Shown piece after piece: positions 35,841 through 48,159 of a DNA stretch of 64,000 nt. Numbering within the stretch: position 1 is the stretch's first letter; every line of letters starts with the position of its first letter. The DNA lies in contig OZ199838.1 in NCBI GenBank assembly GCA_964304625.1, positions 2,976,001 through 3,040,000 on the forward strand, written 5' to 3'. The translations under genes and the position numbers were made by a program. The notes under the pieces were generated by a model, which saw nothing but the letters and a program-made list of their open reading frames with translations, was not told the origin of the DNA and searched no databases. The stretch is from Kudoa neothunni. Lineage: Eukaryota > Cnidaria.

Positions 35841-37876
35841 AACGTTCAAATAAAATCTTAAAATTTGATTTATAGACTCTGTTGTCGGACAATTTTTATT
35901 CGAAAAAATTAGATATGTCGCCTTATTTCTGTTACGTACTCTTTAATTTTCTCCGCATTGCTTTTTTAAAAGATTTTATCTTGTAAATCAAATAGTATCG
36001 GAAGTAAGTTATAATTATAAAGTCAAATAAAACGACCGAAAATTCCACGATTTTAAAAAATTATATTATAAATTCTCTTTAAAAATCTTTATAATAAAAA
36101 GTTTAACGAATGAAATACTTGTTTCCTTCTACTGGCAAACTTACAGTAACGAACAGTAAATCCGGGATTTCGATAAAATATTTTTGGATTAAACTCGGAA
36201 ATCCACTGTGAAATTCCATGAAATGCTAAGAATCGGCATTTACACAATTAAATATTACATCTTAAATCTCTAAATCATCAATTATTAGAAGATAATATAT
36301 ATACCTCGGTACAAGTGTGTTTTCTTAAAAATCGATAGATGCTTTTCTCTGTGAAGGCACAAAAATTATTAAAATAACTAACAATAATAATTTTTTAAAA
36401 TTTAAGGTTTTTAGGTCGATCCCAATCCAAACGTCAAATTATTACGGGAATTCTGATATTTAGGGATGGCTTAAATTTGTCTATCTAAAATTGGATTCAA
36501 ATTATTCGGATTTAGGGTCCACGCGAATCACACACTCCGGACAGGGAATGTTAAAAAACAAGCTTCAGAATTAAATAAATATTGAAAACAATTCCTCTAA
36601 AATGTGTCGAAATTTTTTTTATTTTAAACCATCATTATTTAGTATGCATAATAAAATATCCTTAAAATGAAATTAAAAAATTTTGTTCAAAAAATATATA
36701 TCGGCTAAATTATTAACAAGCATTTTCGAACATTAGTGTCACCTATTCGGATGGTATTATTAATTCGTCAAACGTTTCCATTGTCGATTCATCACTCATT
36801 CATACATTTAATTAAGTTCATTATACTCAATATTAATAAATATTTTTAAAACAATTATTCACATGATTATAAACTTTAGCTCTAGTTGGTTAATTTTACG
36901 ATATTTAAACTTTTAAAAGATACCGTAAATAACTTTGTTATTGTTACTAATATTTATTAACATAATGATACCAATATCCATTGCAAAAAACAAATACTGT
37001 TATTTTACCATTTATAATTAAAACGATATCTTAATTAATTAAACCAAATTGCTCCCATAAATTTGATATTAATTAATTGGTAAATTATGATAAGAATTTT
37101 AAAGATAAAATAATAACAATCACTATAATCGAACGAAAACGAAAATCCTATAAAAAATTATCTCACCACATATAGCTAGATAAATAATGATAATAAAATC
37201 TTTCAGAGCAAATTTAAAGATTAACTGTCAAAAATTAATATCATTATCTATTGGATTATTTAATCGATAGAAGAAAGTATTTCACATGGCTATATAATAA
37301 GCTTCATCGAATAACATCATTAATAATATTTGACGAATATTTTTATAGGGATGCGGTATGTCATATTTGACTAATATGCACTTACTTAATAAAGTTAAAG
37401 CGGAATATTTCGACTGAAAAATATTTTACCAATATTTATTTAATGAATCTAGTGAACTTAACCAACTTTTATTTAATATTAATATTAATGGAAATATATG
37501 TATAAATATTTTATATTCAATTAAACATCAAACAAATCAATCAATTCATCGACAAAACGTCTTAAGATCCTAGTACATATTAAATCATCATTTATTGTTA
37601 ATTCTAATTTTTAAGGATAATAAGCGAGTTCTTATGAATAGAAAATGAAATGTTAAATTTTTAACCACGTTAATCATTTATTATTATTGGTTTTAAAAAT
37701 TAAAACGTCGGTTAAAAATAACTTTCATTTTTATATTCGTAAATTTTTGATGTATATTATGTTAAATAATGAACTACTTAAAACACTATTACAGAAGTTT
37801 TTATTATTATCAACAAATATTAGATATTTCCATGAATTAGCCAAAAAACTAAACCAAATGGATAAAATAATATATA
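35841..37876. other. AT-rich intergenic stretch
   Basis: No gene or repeat I can support. The plus strand turns A- and C-biased here, opposite to 11-21 kb. Confidence 0.45.
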
Positions 37877-39600
37877 CAGTTGAGGTTCGATATTGCTTAA
37901 TTTTTGGGACCGAGGAAAAATTACGTAATAAAAAGGTTTTTACGCAACGCCGAGACACGCACATACAAAGGAATATACTTTTTTGTACACGTTTTAAATG
38001 ATTATCTTATTTCCAATAAACGTTAATTACCTAAAATATAAGAACATTATGTTAAACCAATAATATCAATTTTATATATAGGGATTCAGTTATTTTATAT
38101 TAATACAACTTTTGGGTTAATATTTGTAATATTAGATCCATTATTGGATGGAGATCGAAGATTATTGACAGGTCTTTTCAAATAAATGCATCCTTTAAAT
38201 TACGTACGGCATGTTTCATAACTTTACCGAAACTTTAATTTGTTTGATCGTCATCAAATTTGATATCATTCTCAATTGAATTTGTGTGGTTGATACGACC
38301 TCGTAATTTTATAAAATTTAAAAATTACAGTTTTAATCTATAGTTGGGGTTTTTCACAAATTTTATTTCTTTTCGTCATCCATGTCATATCACAATAGAC
38401 ATAATTTTAGATGTTTGAACAAGTTTTTAATTTCGCATAAAATGTAGGATCTTTTAAAAAATTTTACAACAACTTCTGGTGAAATGCTGTCTAATACTGA
38501 TTGAGAGTCAAAATTGTATCAAGGAAAGTATATTTAGTATTCAACGTATTAACACATCACATCTTATGGCCCCACATTATTTCTTATATATACATTAAAG
38601 AAATGAAATCATTCTTAGACTTAGTGGTTACAAAACACCTGTTGTATTTTTAAATAAAAAGAGAAGCTTTAAATTTCTTCAACAGTAAGTATTTCGGATG
38701 TACTGAGAATGGGCTCAAGAAGATTTATATTTTTAGTTTCTGATTTCATTTTATAATTAACCTTTTCCATTATCTCGAGAAAATAACGTAAATCAATCAG
38801 GAATTTTTTTGGAGCATAATACTCATAAAGTAAATTTTAGACTCTAAAACAAGTCGGATTTTAGCGCTTTTTAAATATGAATAAAAAAATTGTTTTTCAA
38901 CTTGAAGCGCATGATACTAAAATAGATATCCATTCTTGAATGCTTTCTATCATTGTCACTTTCTTTAATACACGACTGTTGTTCTGTAATTGTTAATAAA
39001 ACAAGACAGTTTTATCAATATTTATTGTCTCTTGGGATATACGTGTATATCCAATTTTTATTCTCAAAAACACGAATCAATAGATACAAGGATAATGCTA
39101 ACAGTTTCACGATGAAAATGTTTACAAATGATATCAAATGTTTTATTAAACTCCTCTAACCCCCTACCTTACACTTTTCTACATTTTAAACGTCGTTCAT
39201 TTTTAAATGATGGTCCTATTTCTAGAATTGTCTCCAGATATAATGTAACAATTCGTGCGGCTTTTGATAAACCCATCCATCACTGTTGTTGAATCTTCCA
39301 TTTGGATGCATCTTTCTACTTCTTATGAAATATTCAGTTTGATTTAATGACAAACAAATCCGCCAAGAATTGAATGTCTCTGAAGATAAATATTAAAATA
39401 GAATAAAACTAAGCCATTAAATAGAAATTTCTCAAACGTCATTTTCTTGGTATCTTTTATTGTTTTTATTCAATTGAAATATTGAATTTTTCCGATATTC
39501 GTAGAATTACCACGCTGTTTTCTCCACATATTGAAGATAAAATCACGCAATATCGAGTTTTCTTGATATTTTTGTTACGCAATACTGAGACATGGACACA
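37877..39600 (-). mobile_element. pogo-type element, badly decayed
   Basis: The left end CAGTTGAGGTTCGATATTGC (37,877-37,896) follows a TA and closely matches the left end of the pogo element at 49,182 (CAGTTGCGTCTCGATATTGC). Near 39,540-39,600 there are two ACGCAATA(T)CGAG-like blocks that look like the eroded other end. In between, minus-strand pieces such as NNSDGWVYQ and ISGDNSR near 39,220-39,290 recall the CENP-B-type DNA-binding domain of pogo transposases. The exact right border is uncertain. An open frame of 104 codons at 37,687-38,001 runs across the left end and is therefore not a gene. Confidence 0.5.
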
Positions 39601-41946
39601 TGACATATAAACATTTTTTTGGTTTTTTTTAAATGAGAAACTTATAAATTGTAATTACGATAATATTTTACAATTAGATCCAATGTAATTATTATCATAA
39701 TGAAAATCTTAAATTACGCAACATTTAATCTCGATTGTATTGTTAAAATATATTTGTATTAATTTAAGATCAATTATTTATTAACCAAAATTATACAATT
39801 ATTTATTAACCAAAATTATACCAATTCGCGATCTATATTTATTCTTCCTTATGAATTAATTGATTCATCCAAAAAACATAGCGCAATCATTATATATTAA
39901 ATACATGGCAGGTGTACTATTTTATTTAATGATTAAAAAAATCCAATTCAGAATATAGGATTACTTTTAATTATTCGTCAATAATTAAGAATATAGCATG
40001 TTACTTAATGAATGAAAAATCTATCAAACAAAAAATTAAAAAATTCTAATTTAGATGTAACGTAACCACTATTTTTTATCATTTTGCACAAAATCATTTG
40101 TAGTTGTAGTTGTAGACCTGAAAAATCGTATAGGTTTAACGACAAAACTAAGGTAATCCGACTCGCTGGATATTTTAAATGCGAGGCAACATTGTCGTTA
40201 AAAGTAATAAGAAATTAAAAAAAACCCTTTGTTGTTTTATGAGCATATTGAAAAAAATCACTTGATCACTGTACGCAAGAGAATAAGGGGAGGAATTCCA
40301 CTATTTGTTTATCAGATTTAAGATCTAAACCAAGAATTCATACATCAGAATGGATGCGAAATGATCATTCAATATCAAATTTGATGGCATTCTAAGGGGT
40401 TTGAAAATTTATAGTTAATCATACTGCCAACTTAGCCTTAAAATTAAACCTGTATGTTAAATCCGCTAGACAGGAATTTTTCAGTCTCCAATATTATTGA
40501 AGTATTCTGGTATATTCGTGATTGATCTTCACGGATGCCCTCGTGAGTTCATGTATGCAACTGGAATACATGTCTTAATTAAAAAGGAAATTGAGAAGAT
40601 AGACCGTTCGACAAAATGTATAAACGTAGGAGAAAGTCTGGAATTTAAAGTATTCATAATAGCAATATTAAACTAAATAAAGATTTGGCTTTATTTATAC
40701 GGATAATGAAAATTTGAGTCCAACTGGAAAAAAGGCTGTCAAAAAAAACATAAGATTGAAGAAATTAACATTATTATAAAAATAAAATAAATTTTGGAAA
40801 GTCATAATGAAATTATAGAAATAAACGATTAGGAAGATATTGAAATAAAAAGTAAATCTTTGAATGCTGAAAATAAACAGTAACGTGAACCGGTATTTGA
40901 AACCTCGAATAATCAGGTTGTACTACAATATTCCGACGACCCTAATAAAAAAGTATTTTTTTAAATGTAGGGGTAACTAAAAATTTCCGAATCCGAAATA
41001 CAAAGCCATATACATATTCTCTGAAAATCCATAAAATTTGAAGAGAATAAACCAGGTTATTGAGGTAATTTCAATAATCATTCAATAACTTAAAAAAACA
41101 ATTAAGCTAAAGAGAAATATAAAATACATTTCAATTAAAGTGATTTTATACAAGAATATATGAAAGTTATGTTAATTGCAGTTCTTACTTTTATTATAAA
41201 AATTTTATTGAATACACAACTAATGTGTAATAAGCGATGTTAATTGCACATTCCTGATTCTATTGGCATATATATATCAATATTATGAAATTAGTACAAT
41301 TACGTTCAATATAAAAGATTGATGGAATATACAAAATTTATAGAAATGAATGTAATAATTGATACTAGAAAACAACGAAATTTTACAAATAAACAATGAT
41401 ATATGTTAATTTATGAATGATAAGAATATAATTAAAGATGATTTAAAAAAAATAAATATTAAAAAAGTTTTATTGCTAATGAATCTATAACAATTTGTTT
41501 TGAATTGTTGTCGATTTCAAAGAAATCTTCATGACATATTGTTTATAAGAATTTAATATATTACCAAAATATGAAAGAAATAAAAAGGAATGGAGGGATT
41601 AACGTTGAAGGAAACCAAAAGATCAACTTTTTAAAGAAGTGGGCAATTTGAAGCAATGGGAACAACTTTATGCGAACGGTAAGAACAAGCATGAATGGCA
41701 AAAGAAGTTTAGATGACTTATTTTCAATATACATAATTCAAATAAAAAACTATAAAGTCATTTCTCTTTCACAGAAAGTATTCTTTCATTTAATTCGAAC
41801 AATGGCTGCAGTATAAAACATCATAATAAAATATTTGAAAATCATAACACATTATATAATACACTGGATATTGTTGAATGAGAGTTTAGAAACAATTTTT
41901 TGTACATATAAATATGAGTATAACTAACTAAAGTATAGCATAATTA
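39601..41946. other. AT-rich stretch up to the assembly gap
   Basis: No supported gene. It contains a two-unit tandem repeat at 39,772-39,821. The stretch 40,240-40,640 is slightly GC-richer and may hold an unrecognised transposon piece. Confidence 0.4.
39772..39821. repeat. tandem duplication, 25 nt x 2
   Basis: Two adjacent, identical 25-nt units containing TTATTAACCAAAATTATAC. Probably slippage. Confidence 0.95.
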
Positions 41947-42146
41947 NNNNNNNNNNNNNNNNNNNNNNNNNNNNNNNNNNNNNNNNNNNNNNNNNNNNNN
42001 NNNNNNNNNNNNNNNNNNNNNNNNNNNNNNNNNNNNNNNNNNNNNNNNNNNNNNNNNNNNNNNNNNNNNNNNNNNNNNNNNNNNNNNNNNNNNNNNNNNN
42101 NNNNNNNNNNNNNNNNNNNNNNNNNNNNNNNNNNNNNNNNNNNNNN
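41947..42146. other. assembly gap (200 N)
   Basis: A run of exactly 200 N, a size often used as a placeholder; the true length is unknown. Confidence 0.99.
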
Positions 42147-42639
42147 TTTTTTCGCGATGGGAATCTAAGTACTCAGAGTAAATTCCTCGGATATACAGCA
42201 TCCAATCAATTACAGTGTGCTCAGAACCAATACACAGCTGTCTACATGTTGTTTTTATGTGACTTATTTATGCCATTTAGATTAAAATACATCAGGGAAA
42301 ATATCTGCCATAACGATGTGACCCCCCCCAAAAAGGTTCCTTTTCTGATTGAATATTTTTTTCCAAAAATATATACAAATCATTAATATTTTTTTTGATT
42401 TACCAGATACACATCTGATAAGCGTTTATTGCACTTTTTAATTTTTGGCAACAGCCCCAAATTTTTTAAAATCGGGTTTAAAAAAAACGTCTTCTAATAA
42501 CAAAGTGTTTATATTATCTATCGAAAACCCTATTATAAAATATCGATACACGAGTCTTCCTGACAACCGACTATGAATCCCCCCCCCCCCCCCAACTGCA
42601 GTTTAGCCAAATATTTTTATCTGTTGCATCTAAGAATTG
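42147..42639. other. gap edge, no gene
   Basis: AT-rich DNA with a C8 run near 42,320 and a C14 run at about 42,580-42,593. The poly-C runs may mark poor assembly next to the gap. Confidence 0.5.
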
Positions 42640-43560
42640 TGTTTGAGGAATGATCTACGCAATAATACCTGAAGCATCTCTGGCACCGTTTATTTGTTTT
42701 TTATTTTTACTTCACTCACAATACTCACATCCAGAATGTTTGGATCCCATAGGTGGATTCTTTTTCGAATCGACGATTTTCTTAGATGTTTTCTTGATCG
42801 CTTTATTTTCGGACGAATTTTTTGTCAATAAGGGATTGTAAATTTTTTCGGCCATCGGTTTCAAAAATTACACCTCATGTGGTGCTATCATTAAAAATTC
42901 CCTAAATTATGCAAATGCGTTGACTAGAGATAAATCCGCCATGTTAAAAAATACTATTAGAGGCCAATTTCTTGTGAATCTGCGTACAGAAACCGACGCT
43001 ACCATCCTATCAATATCATCGATTCCCCCTTTTTGTTTCGTTGTTACTTAGAATCATCCGAGGCTTACATATAGTTGACTCATCGCTGATAGAATCATCA
43101 GTGGTACCACTCGTCAACAGAATTACCCGCTTTCGACTTATTACAAACATAAGACGTCAGCTTGAATTATTCGTAATACACGAAAGTACTACTCCTACTG
43201 TAAAGGGTTCTTCTTCTTGAGGAAAGAATTCAACGAGATACGGTAATGGATCGTTTCTTACGTAATCCCCTTGGGGTGATTAAAATGTACACACTACCGG
43301 TCCCTATCTTTTAGTACGTACTTTTGGTGCACAAGCTCACATACAAACATTAAAACACAAAACTAGCTATAGCTTAATTATTAATGAAAAGACGATTATT
43401 TTTTTTTGTTAAAAATTACAATTTAAAAATGAATAAACATCTTGAATAGAATCAGGGGAACGACTTCATAATCTCTGGTTCTCATTGCGCGAACAATTTT
43501 TTACAGAAACAAAATATCACCGTCAGAACCAAACACATTCAAACCATTACCGACAATATC
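42640..43560 (-). mobile_element. piggyBac remnant, C-terminal half
   Basis: On the minus strand near 43,020-42,880 the sequence reads IDDIDRMVASVSVRRFTR followed by NWPLIVFFNMADLSLVNAF. This is the conserved 'GVDRMDQM..SYS..RKT.RWPL.VFFN..D.S..NAF' block of piggyBac transposases. Upstream, VILLTSGTTDDSISDES is compatible with the preceding region, and downstream, a Lys-rich tail with GSKHSGCEYCE looks like the start of the Cys-rich C-terminal finger. Several stops and frame changes. Borders and TTAA sites were not identified; the gap may hide part of it. Confidence 0.65.
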
Positions 43561-44340
43561 TCGCCTTATCTTTTATTAGATTTTACTCGCGAATCCGACT
43601 CATTAGCTGGCAACATACGCGCTGAATCTTAACTTGAATCTCGACCCTCTTTTATTTATAAGCACCGTCATTTTGGATATAAATTTTCCCGTCTTCAACC
43701 CCTTCGTCAATCGCCACCTTGTGGCATAAAGGACAAAGCTTTAACAAATATACATTAAATTATGTTCTCCAGAACAACTTATTGACAACATTATTTTGCT
43801 TTTATACGAAAATAAATATTACAGAAGTTAATTGATCCTTTCAATTTACGCATTGGAAAGTAAGATTAGTCCCCCTTAAATTAAATCTTATTTAAATTAA
43901 TATTTATTATAATTGTCGATTTATTGCTCTCAATAAATATATCAGAGAACTAAATTCAGTTTTTAATTGGATCAATAAGGAATAAACAATTCCTATTTAA
44001 TGGTGCGCCTGAGATACGTAACCATTGTACTCAAATATTGAGTTTCTTGTTTTTGTCAACGGAATGTAATCAAATGATTGAACCTGAATTATCGAAAATG
44101 TTTGAGTAAGGTAACAATTTTAAATTTTTTGATAAAATATGAAAGTCTGAGCATCCAATTGCAATAAATTTATACACATCAAGCATTTAACAAAAATATT
44201 CTAATTCTTAAAATCTAATTCGTTTAAGTTGCTTTAATATTTCTATGAATTCATCCGCCCTCCCAACCAAATATTTCTTCCTTAAAAATATACTCGTCAG
44301 AGTAACTAAAATATATTGGATATTTCTTTATACAAAATTA
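43561..44340. other. AT-rich intergenic stretch
   Basis: Nothing supported. 43,560-43,760 is GC-richer and could be the eroded N-terminal part of the neighbouring piggyBac. Confidence 0.4.
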
Positions 44341-44960
44341 TTTTACCTCTGATAAAGATATTTTCTTGCCCCATTTTTTGGTAATGAAATCTTTAGCTGA
44401 TGCCAGTAGCACTCAATGGTATTGGTATGAGAGCCATCAGGTGCCACGTAAGTTTCACTATGATTAACTATCCTATGTTCGTACCCAAGGGACGGTAATA
44501 TCTTGTAGACTTTAGCAGCGTCAGTTATGATAGTTGTCCCTAATATATTAGATTTAACATTGAATTATATCCCCATTAACCTGGCAAAATATATTTTTTG
44601 ATTAATGGAACCAAAACTTTATGATTTCTCTGTTGAACGATCAAAAAAAAATATTGTTGGAATCTCATTCAATTCCTCCAAAAACCCATTGACTCACTAC
44701 TCCGTGCCCTCTGTTATATTTGCGCTTTCCAAATTTGTTCTCCTCAATTTCTATTATTTTTCCGGGGCCTAAACTTCACGGTATATACAAAGTATAGTTA
44801 GATTTTACCTCCAATTGGTTTAGAATCCATAAGCAGAATTTCAGAGGCAAACAAAACGAAATTCCTTTTTCAAATCAATTATCGTATGATCAAAATATAT
44901 TTCCGGATCATTTTTTATGAAATTATAAGGGTATTTGTTCATCTAATAATAAATGAGAAG
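44341..44960 (-). mobile_element. Merlin (IS1595-like) transposase remnant
   Basis: Minus-strand pieces in order: IEIEENKFGKRKYNRGHG followed by QWVFGGIE (about 44,760-44,670), a SINQKIYFARL-like block, then GTTIITDAAKVYKILPSLGY and EHRIVNHSETYVAPDGSHTN with TIECYWHQLK (about 44,540-44,385). This is the DDE core of the IS1595/Merlin family: the block before KFGKRKYNRG, the second Asp in 'TDA..Y', and 'HTN.IE..W...K'. The first catalytic position reads Glu (E-E-N-K) where Asp-Glu is usual. Stops and shifts break it. I did not find terminal repeats. Merlin elements are known from several animal phyla but are low in copy number. Confidence 0.8.
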
Positions 44961-45563
44961 GAGTATTTTCTGTGTATAAATATAATAATTTAGCCATAAT
45001 ATTACTTACTTTTATCTTCAAATTAGAAAAGGAGACAATTGAATGGTTTCTTATAGAGATGGCTTTCTGGCAGTATTTATTTATACATTTGTCATTCTTA
45101 AATGATGCATCTTTTCATAGGCTTACCTTGCCGTTTTTGTGTCACATGTATCTTCAAATTTATTAAAAAGTTCTTTTTCAAATAAAAAAATCCATCATTT
45201 TCTATTTATTCGAGCATTATTTCGAAATTCTACTAGTGTAAAACTTCCTGACCATCTCGAACTTGACATTAATTTAAGTCGTCATAACATTTATTTATTA
45301 TTAATATGTAATCCAACTTTAAATATATTTTATGTTAATTTTTGTTATAAATTATAATTGAAATTATTCGTAGCGTTTGTTTATAATGTTTACAATTGAG
45401 AAACAAGCTTATTTGACAAAAATTTCTCGATTTTGCAAAATATAGTATTATAAAAGTTATATCATTTTTAGATTTAAAAACATAAGAGTTTATGATTAAC
45501 TTATTAATTTAAAGAACATACATTTATCAAATAAATTAGACCTAACATAGCAAATACGATATA
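44961..45563. other. AT-rich intergenic stretch
   Basis: Two plus-strand frames (44,972-45,166 and 45,139-45,357) are open but hydrophobic, AT-driven and without motifs. I do not call them genes. Confidence 0.5.
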
Positions 45564-47419
45564 CAGTAGGTAACCGATTTTCCTTAATCCTCTTGGGACC
45601 GATGAGAAGTTACTGAGAACACGTCAGTGACGTATTTTCCGTAATTTTTTGCGTGCGCGGGAAATAAAAACCACAAGAATTTTAAGGTTTATATTGTACC
45701 ATACATACTCACGTATTTTTATTGAAGAAATATGTTATATTATTTGGAGTTTTATTTTGTACATGTATTTGGTAATTTTGCGATTTAAATTAATTATTTC
45801 CTCTAGACAATCAATTCCTCTCTCTATTGTGTATTTCTTTAGCGCGTTTAAACATTTAAATACATCTTTTGATGATATATATTCCGCCACATCCTAATCT
45901 TTAGTCACAGTATCACTACCATTTGAATTAGCAGATTCAACAATCGAAGGAGAAAGTACGTCAAAGTTTTTTGATGTAGGCATGACGGTTTCCTCTTGAA
46001 TCATTTCAGAAATTTCAGCTGAGAACTCACTACTGCTCATATTGATACTTGATGAATGCTCGCACTCATCAGCTACAGGAAACCCTGATTTTTTGAAGCA
46101 ATTAAATATGGTATCCTTTGAAACATTATTCCACGATTTTTCAATTAAGAACATGGATTTATACCACTGCGAGCTACAACGATATGGATTTCTATCAAAT
46201 TATTTTTGTAGTTTGATTTAAATGAAAAAATTATGCCCGAGTCCAAAGGTTACAAAACGCTAGTTGAGTTCTTTGGAAGGAATATAAATGAGATATTCGA
46301 CAATTGAAATTCCGAGTGACAAGTTGCATTATCGAGAAAAAGCAAAACTCTTTTGTTCTTCGTTGTAAACAAATTATTCAAATTAACAAGATATTTCTTA
46401 AATATTTCCCCCGTCATCCAAGCCCTCTTATTTGACTCATATTTTACCGGAAATGTTTTAACATTCTTAAAACGACGGGGGTTTTGTGGTATCCTATAAC
46501 AAGAGGTTCAGTGCGATCTCCAGACATAGACGCACAAAGTAAAACGGTGATTCTTTTTTTCTCGATTAGAATTTGTTTCTAATGACGAAACATAGCTTTT
46601 TCCTTAAAAATATTAATACATAGGCATTTAAAGTGATATACCTCTCTGTTGCTGGTAAAACAGCGCAGTTTCTTCTAGACTGTAGATAGAGTCAGCGCCG
46701 CAACCTTTGGCTAAGTTATTCAATTTAGAATGCCAACTTTCTATAACACTTGATTTAACGTAAGCAGCATCACCATGGAAAGTAATATTTCTTAAGTCAA
46801 ATCGGGATTTAACAACACGAGACCAACCATGGGTCACTTCAACGTTTATGTTCAATTCTTGTGCCAATTGGTTCCTTTTATGTATGATAGGCATGATAGC
46901 GTGAGCAGACAATTCAATTTTTTTTGATCTGAAGGAATTCACCCAGTCATACATTAAATTATCGATATCTTTGTTTGTGCCCTGCTTAGGATTTTTTCTC
47001 TTGCAATAGGCTAAACCCGCTTCGTAAGATAAAACTATATCATTCTTCTTGCTCAAGATGCCATCAAGAGTAGAAATGGAGGGTTGCTTAAATTTACTAA
47101 CAATAGTAGTCTTGGTACCTCTATAAAGTAAACTTTCGAATAACTTAATAATTTCATACTTTTCTTTGATAGTTTTTCTATTTTTAAGTTTACCAGCCAT
47201 TAAAAAGGTAAAAAAACACGCAATGGCAAATTCGCTTCTAATCGAAAAGTTATGGAAAATGGGTCAAGTGTAAAAAACGCTTTTCCAATGTTTAATTTTT
47301 TTTAAGTTTTACAGATTATTCTTAAAAAATACAAATAAAATCAAATATATGGTTTAAATTATTTAGATAATATTTTAAATGAAGAAATTCCGAAGTTACT
47401 GAAAACCGGTTACCTACTG
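45564..47419 (-). mobile_element. pogo/Tigger-type DNA transposon, end to end
   Basis: A 1,856-nt element with matching ends CAGTAGGTAACCGATTTTC (left) and CAGTAGGTAACCGGTTTTC (right, read inward), each flanked by TA (45,562-45,563 and 47,420-47,421), the target site of the Tc1/mariner/pogo superfamily. The transposase is on the minus strand. Its first 190 codons are open (46,628-47,200): an HTH of the Psq/CENP-B kind (KTIKEKYEIIKLFES), then a second helical domain ending SRFDLRNITFHGDA. The DDE part (45,894-46,600) is readable in pieces: KKRITVLLCASMSGDRTEPL, LLFLDNATCHSEF with the second Asp, and LPKNSTSVL.PLDSG, in which a CAA codon has become TAA. It is dead but rather well preserved, so among the younger transposons of the window. 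Confidence 0.9.
46628..47200 (-). CDS. pogo transposase, DNA-binding part
   Basis: An open frame of 190 codons beginning MAGKLKNRKTIKEKYEIIKL. Residues 1-60 form a Psq-like helix-turn-helix, residues 65-135 a CENP-B-type HTH (YDWVNSFRSKKIELSAHAI, SRVVKSRFDLRNITFHGDA). It ends inside the linker before the DDE domain (SIYSLEETALFYQQQRG, the 'DETG.F' region where the first catalytic Asp is replaced by Glu-Glu). A truncated product could in principle still bind the element's ends. The ATG is 219 nt inside the right terminus, which fits the family. Confidence 0.7.
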   Translation of the reverse strand: MAGKLKNRKTIKEKYEIIKLFESLLYRGTKTTIVSKFKQPSISTLDGILSKKNDIVLSYEAGLAYCKRKNPKQGTNKDIDNLMYDWVNSFRSKKIELSAHAIMPIIHKRNQLAQELNINVEVTHGWSRVVKSRFDLRNITFHGDAAYVKSSVIESWHSKLNNLAKGCGADSIYSLEETALFYQQQRGISL

Positions 47420-48159
47420 TATGAGATGCGTACTTAATATAATTAACATTTTCAGCAGCAATATTTAAACATATATACCCACAAAAATTGTATAAACTAA
47501 AATATGGCTCTACTTTAAAAATAGATACTCGTTTGTAAGTTTTATTTTAATTAATCTGTGGTTTTTAAAAATAATTCAAAGGAAATCTAAAATATGGTCG
47601 TGCGCATGCGCAATGTCACCCAGAGACTGTACAGTCTGGCCGAATCAGATATTAACTCATACTTTTTTGAGCCGATGTTTAAAATAATTGCCAAGTCCTT
47701 CTAAATAAAATAGGGCCATCTCTGAAAGGCTCAATTTTTGATCAATAAAATCTTCATCCGTTTCTGAATTATTGGGGAAGAACCGTTATTGCTACATTGT
47801 TATTTCTATGAGTTAGAGAGAACATCATTAAAAACCACGCTACTATGTTTCTATAACATGTGTCTATGTTTATTCATCATTTTTCAACTAGCTTCCATAT
47901 TGATACAACAAAAAATACTTATTAATTATTTAATCGTGGAAAATAAAAAAAGAAAACGCTTAATTTAATCACGCAGTCAAAACAAAAAGGTACGTACAAC
48001 CGATTCTCACGTGACTTTTTATTTTTCATTTTTTTCTTACTAATTATGCTTATAAATTATTCAAATCGAGTAATAATAGCTTTAAATCATTTTTGAAATC
48101 ATTTTAAATACGAGAGAATCTTTTAATATGTAAAATAACTACTGTGCGTATGACCGGTC
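47420..48159. other. stretch between pogo and piggyBac fossils
   Basis: No clear gene. A minus-strand frame near 47,780-47,670 with SETDEDFIDQKLSLSEMALF could be the remains of an acidic transposase N-terminus, but the call is weak. Confidence 0.3.

Noticed and set aside
37687-38001. 104-codon open frame on the plus strand
   Set aside because: It runs across a pogo terminal repeat starting at 37,877, has a composition driven by A and T, and has no motif; one such frame is expected by chance in 64 kb of this DNA.
41944-42201. 85-codon open frame across the gap
   Set aside because: It consists almost entirely of N.
42580-42593. Poly-C tract as a functional element
   Set aside because: Lies close to an assembly gap and is more likely a simple repeat or assembly artefact.
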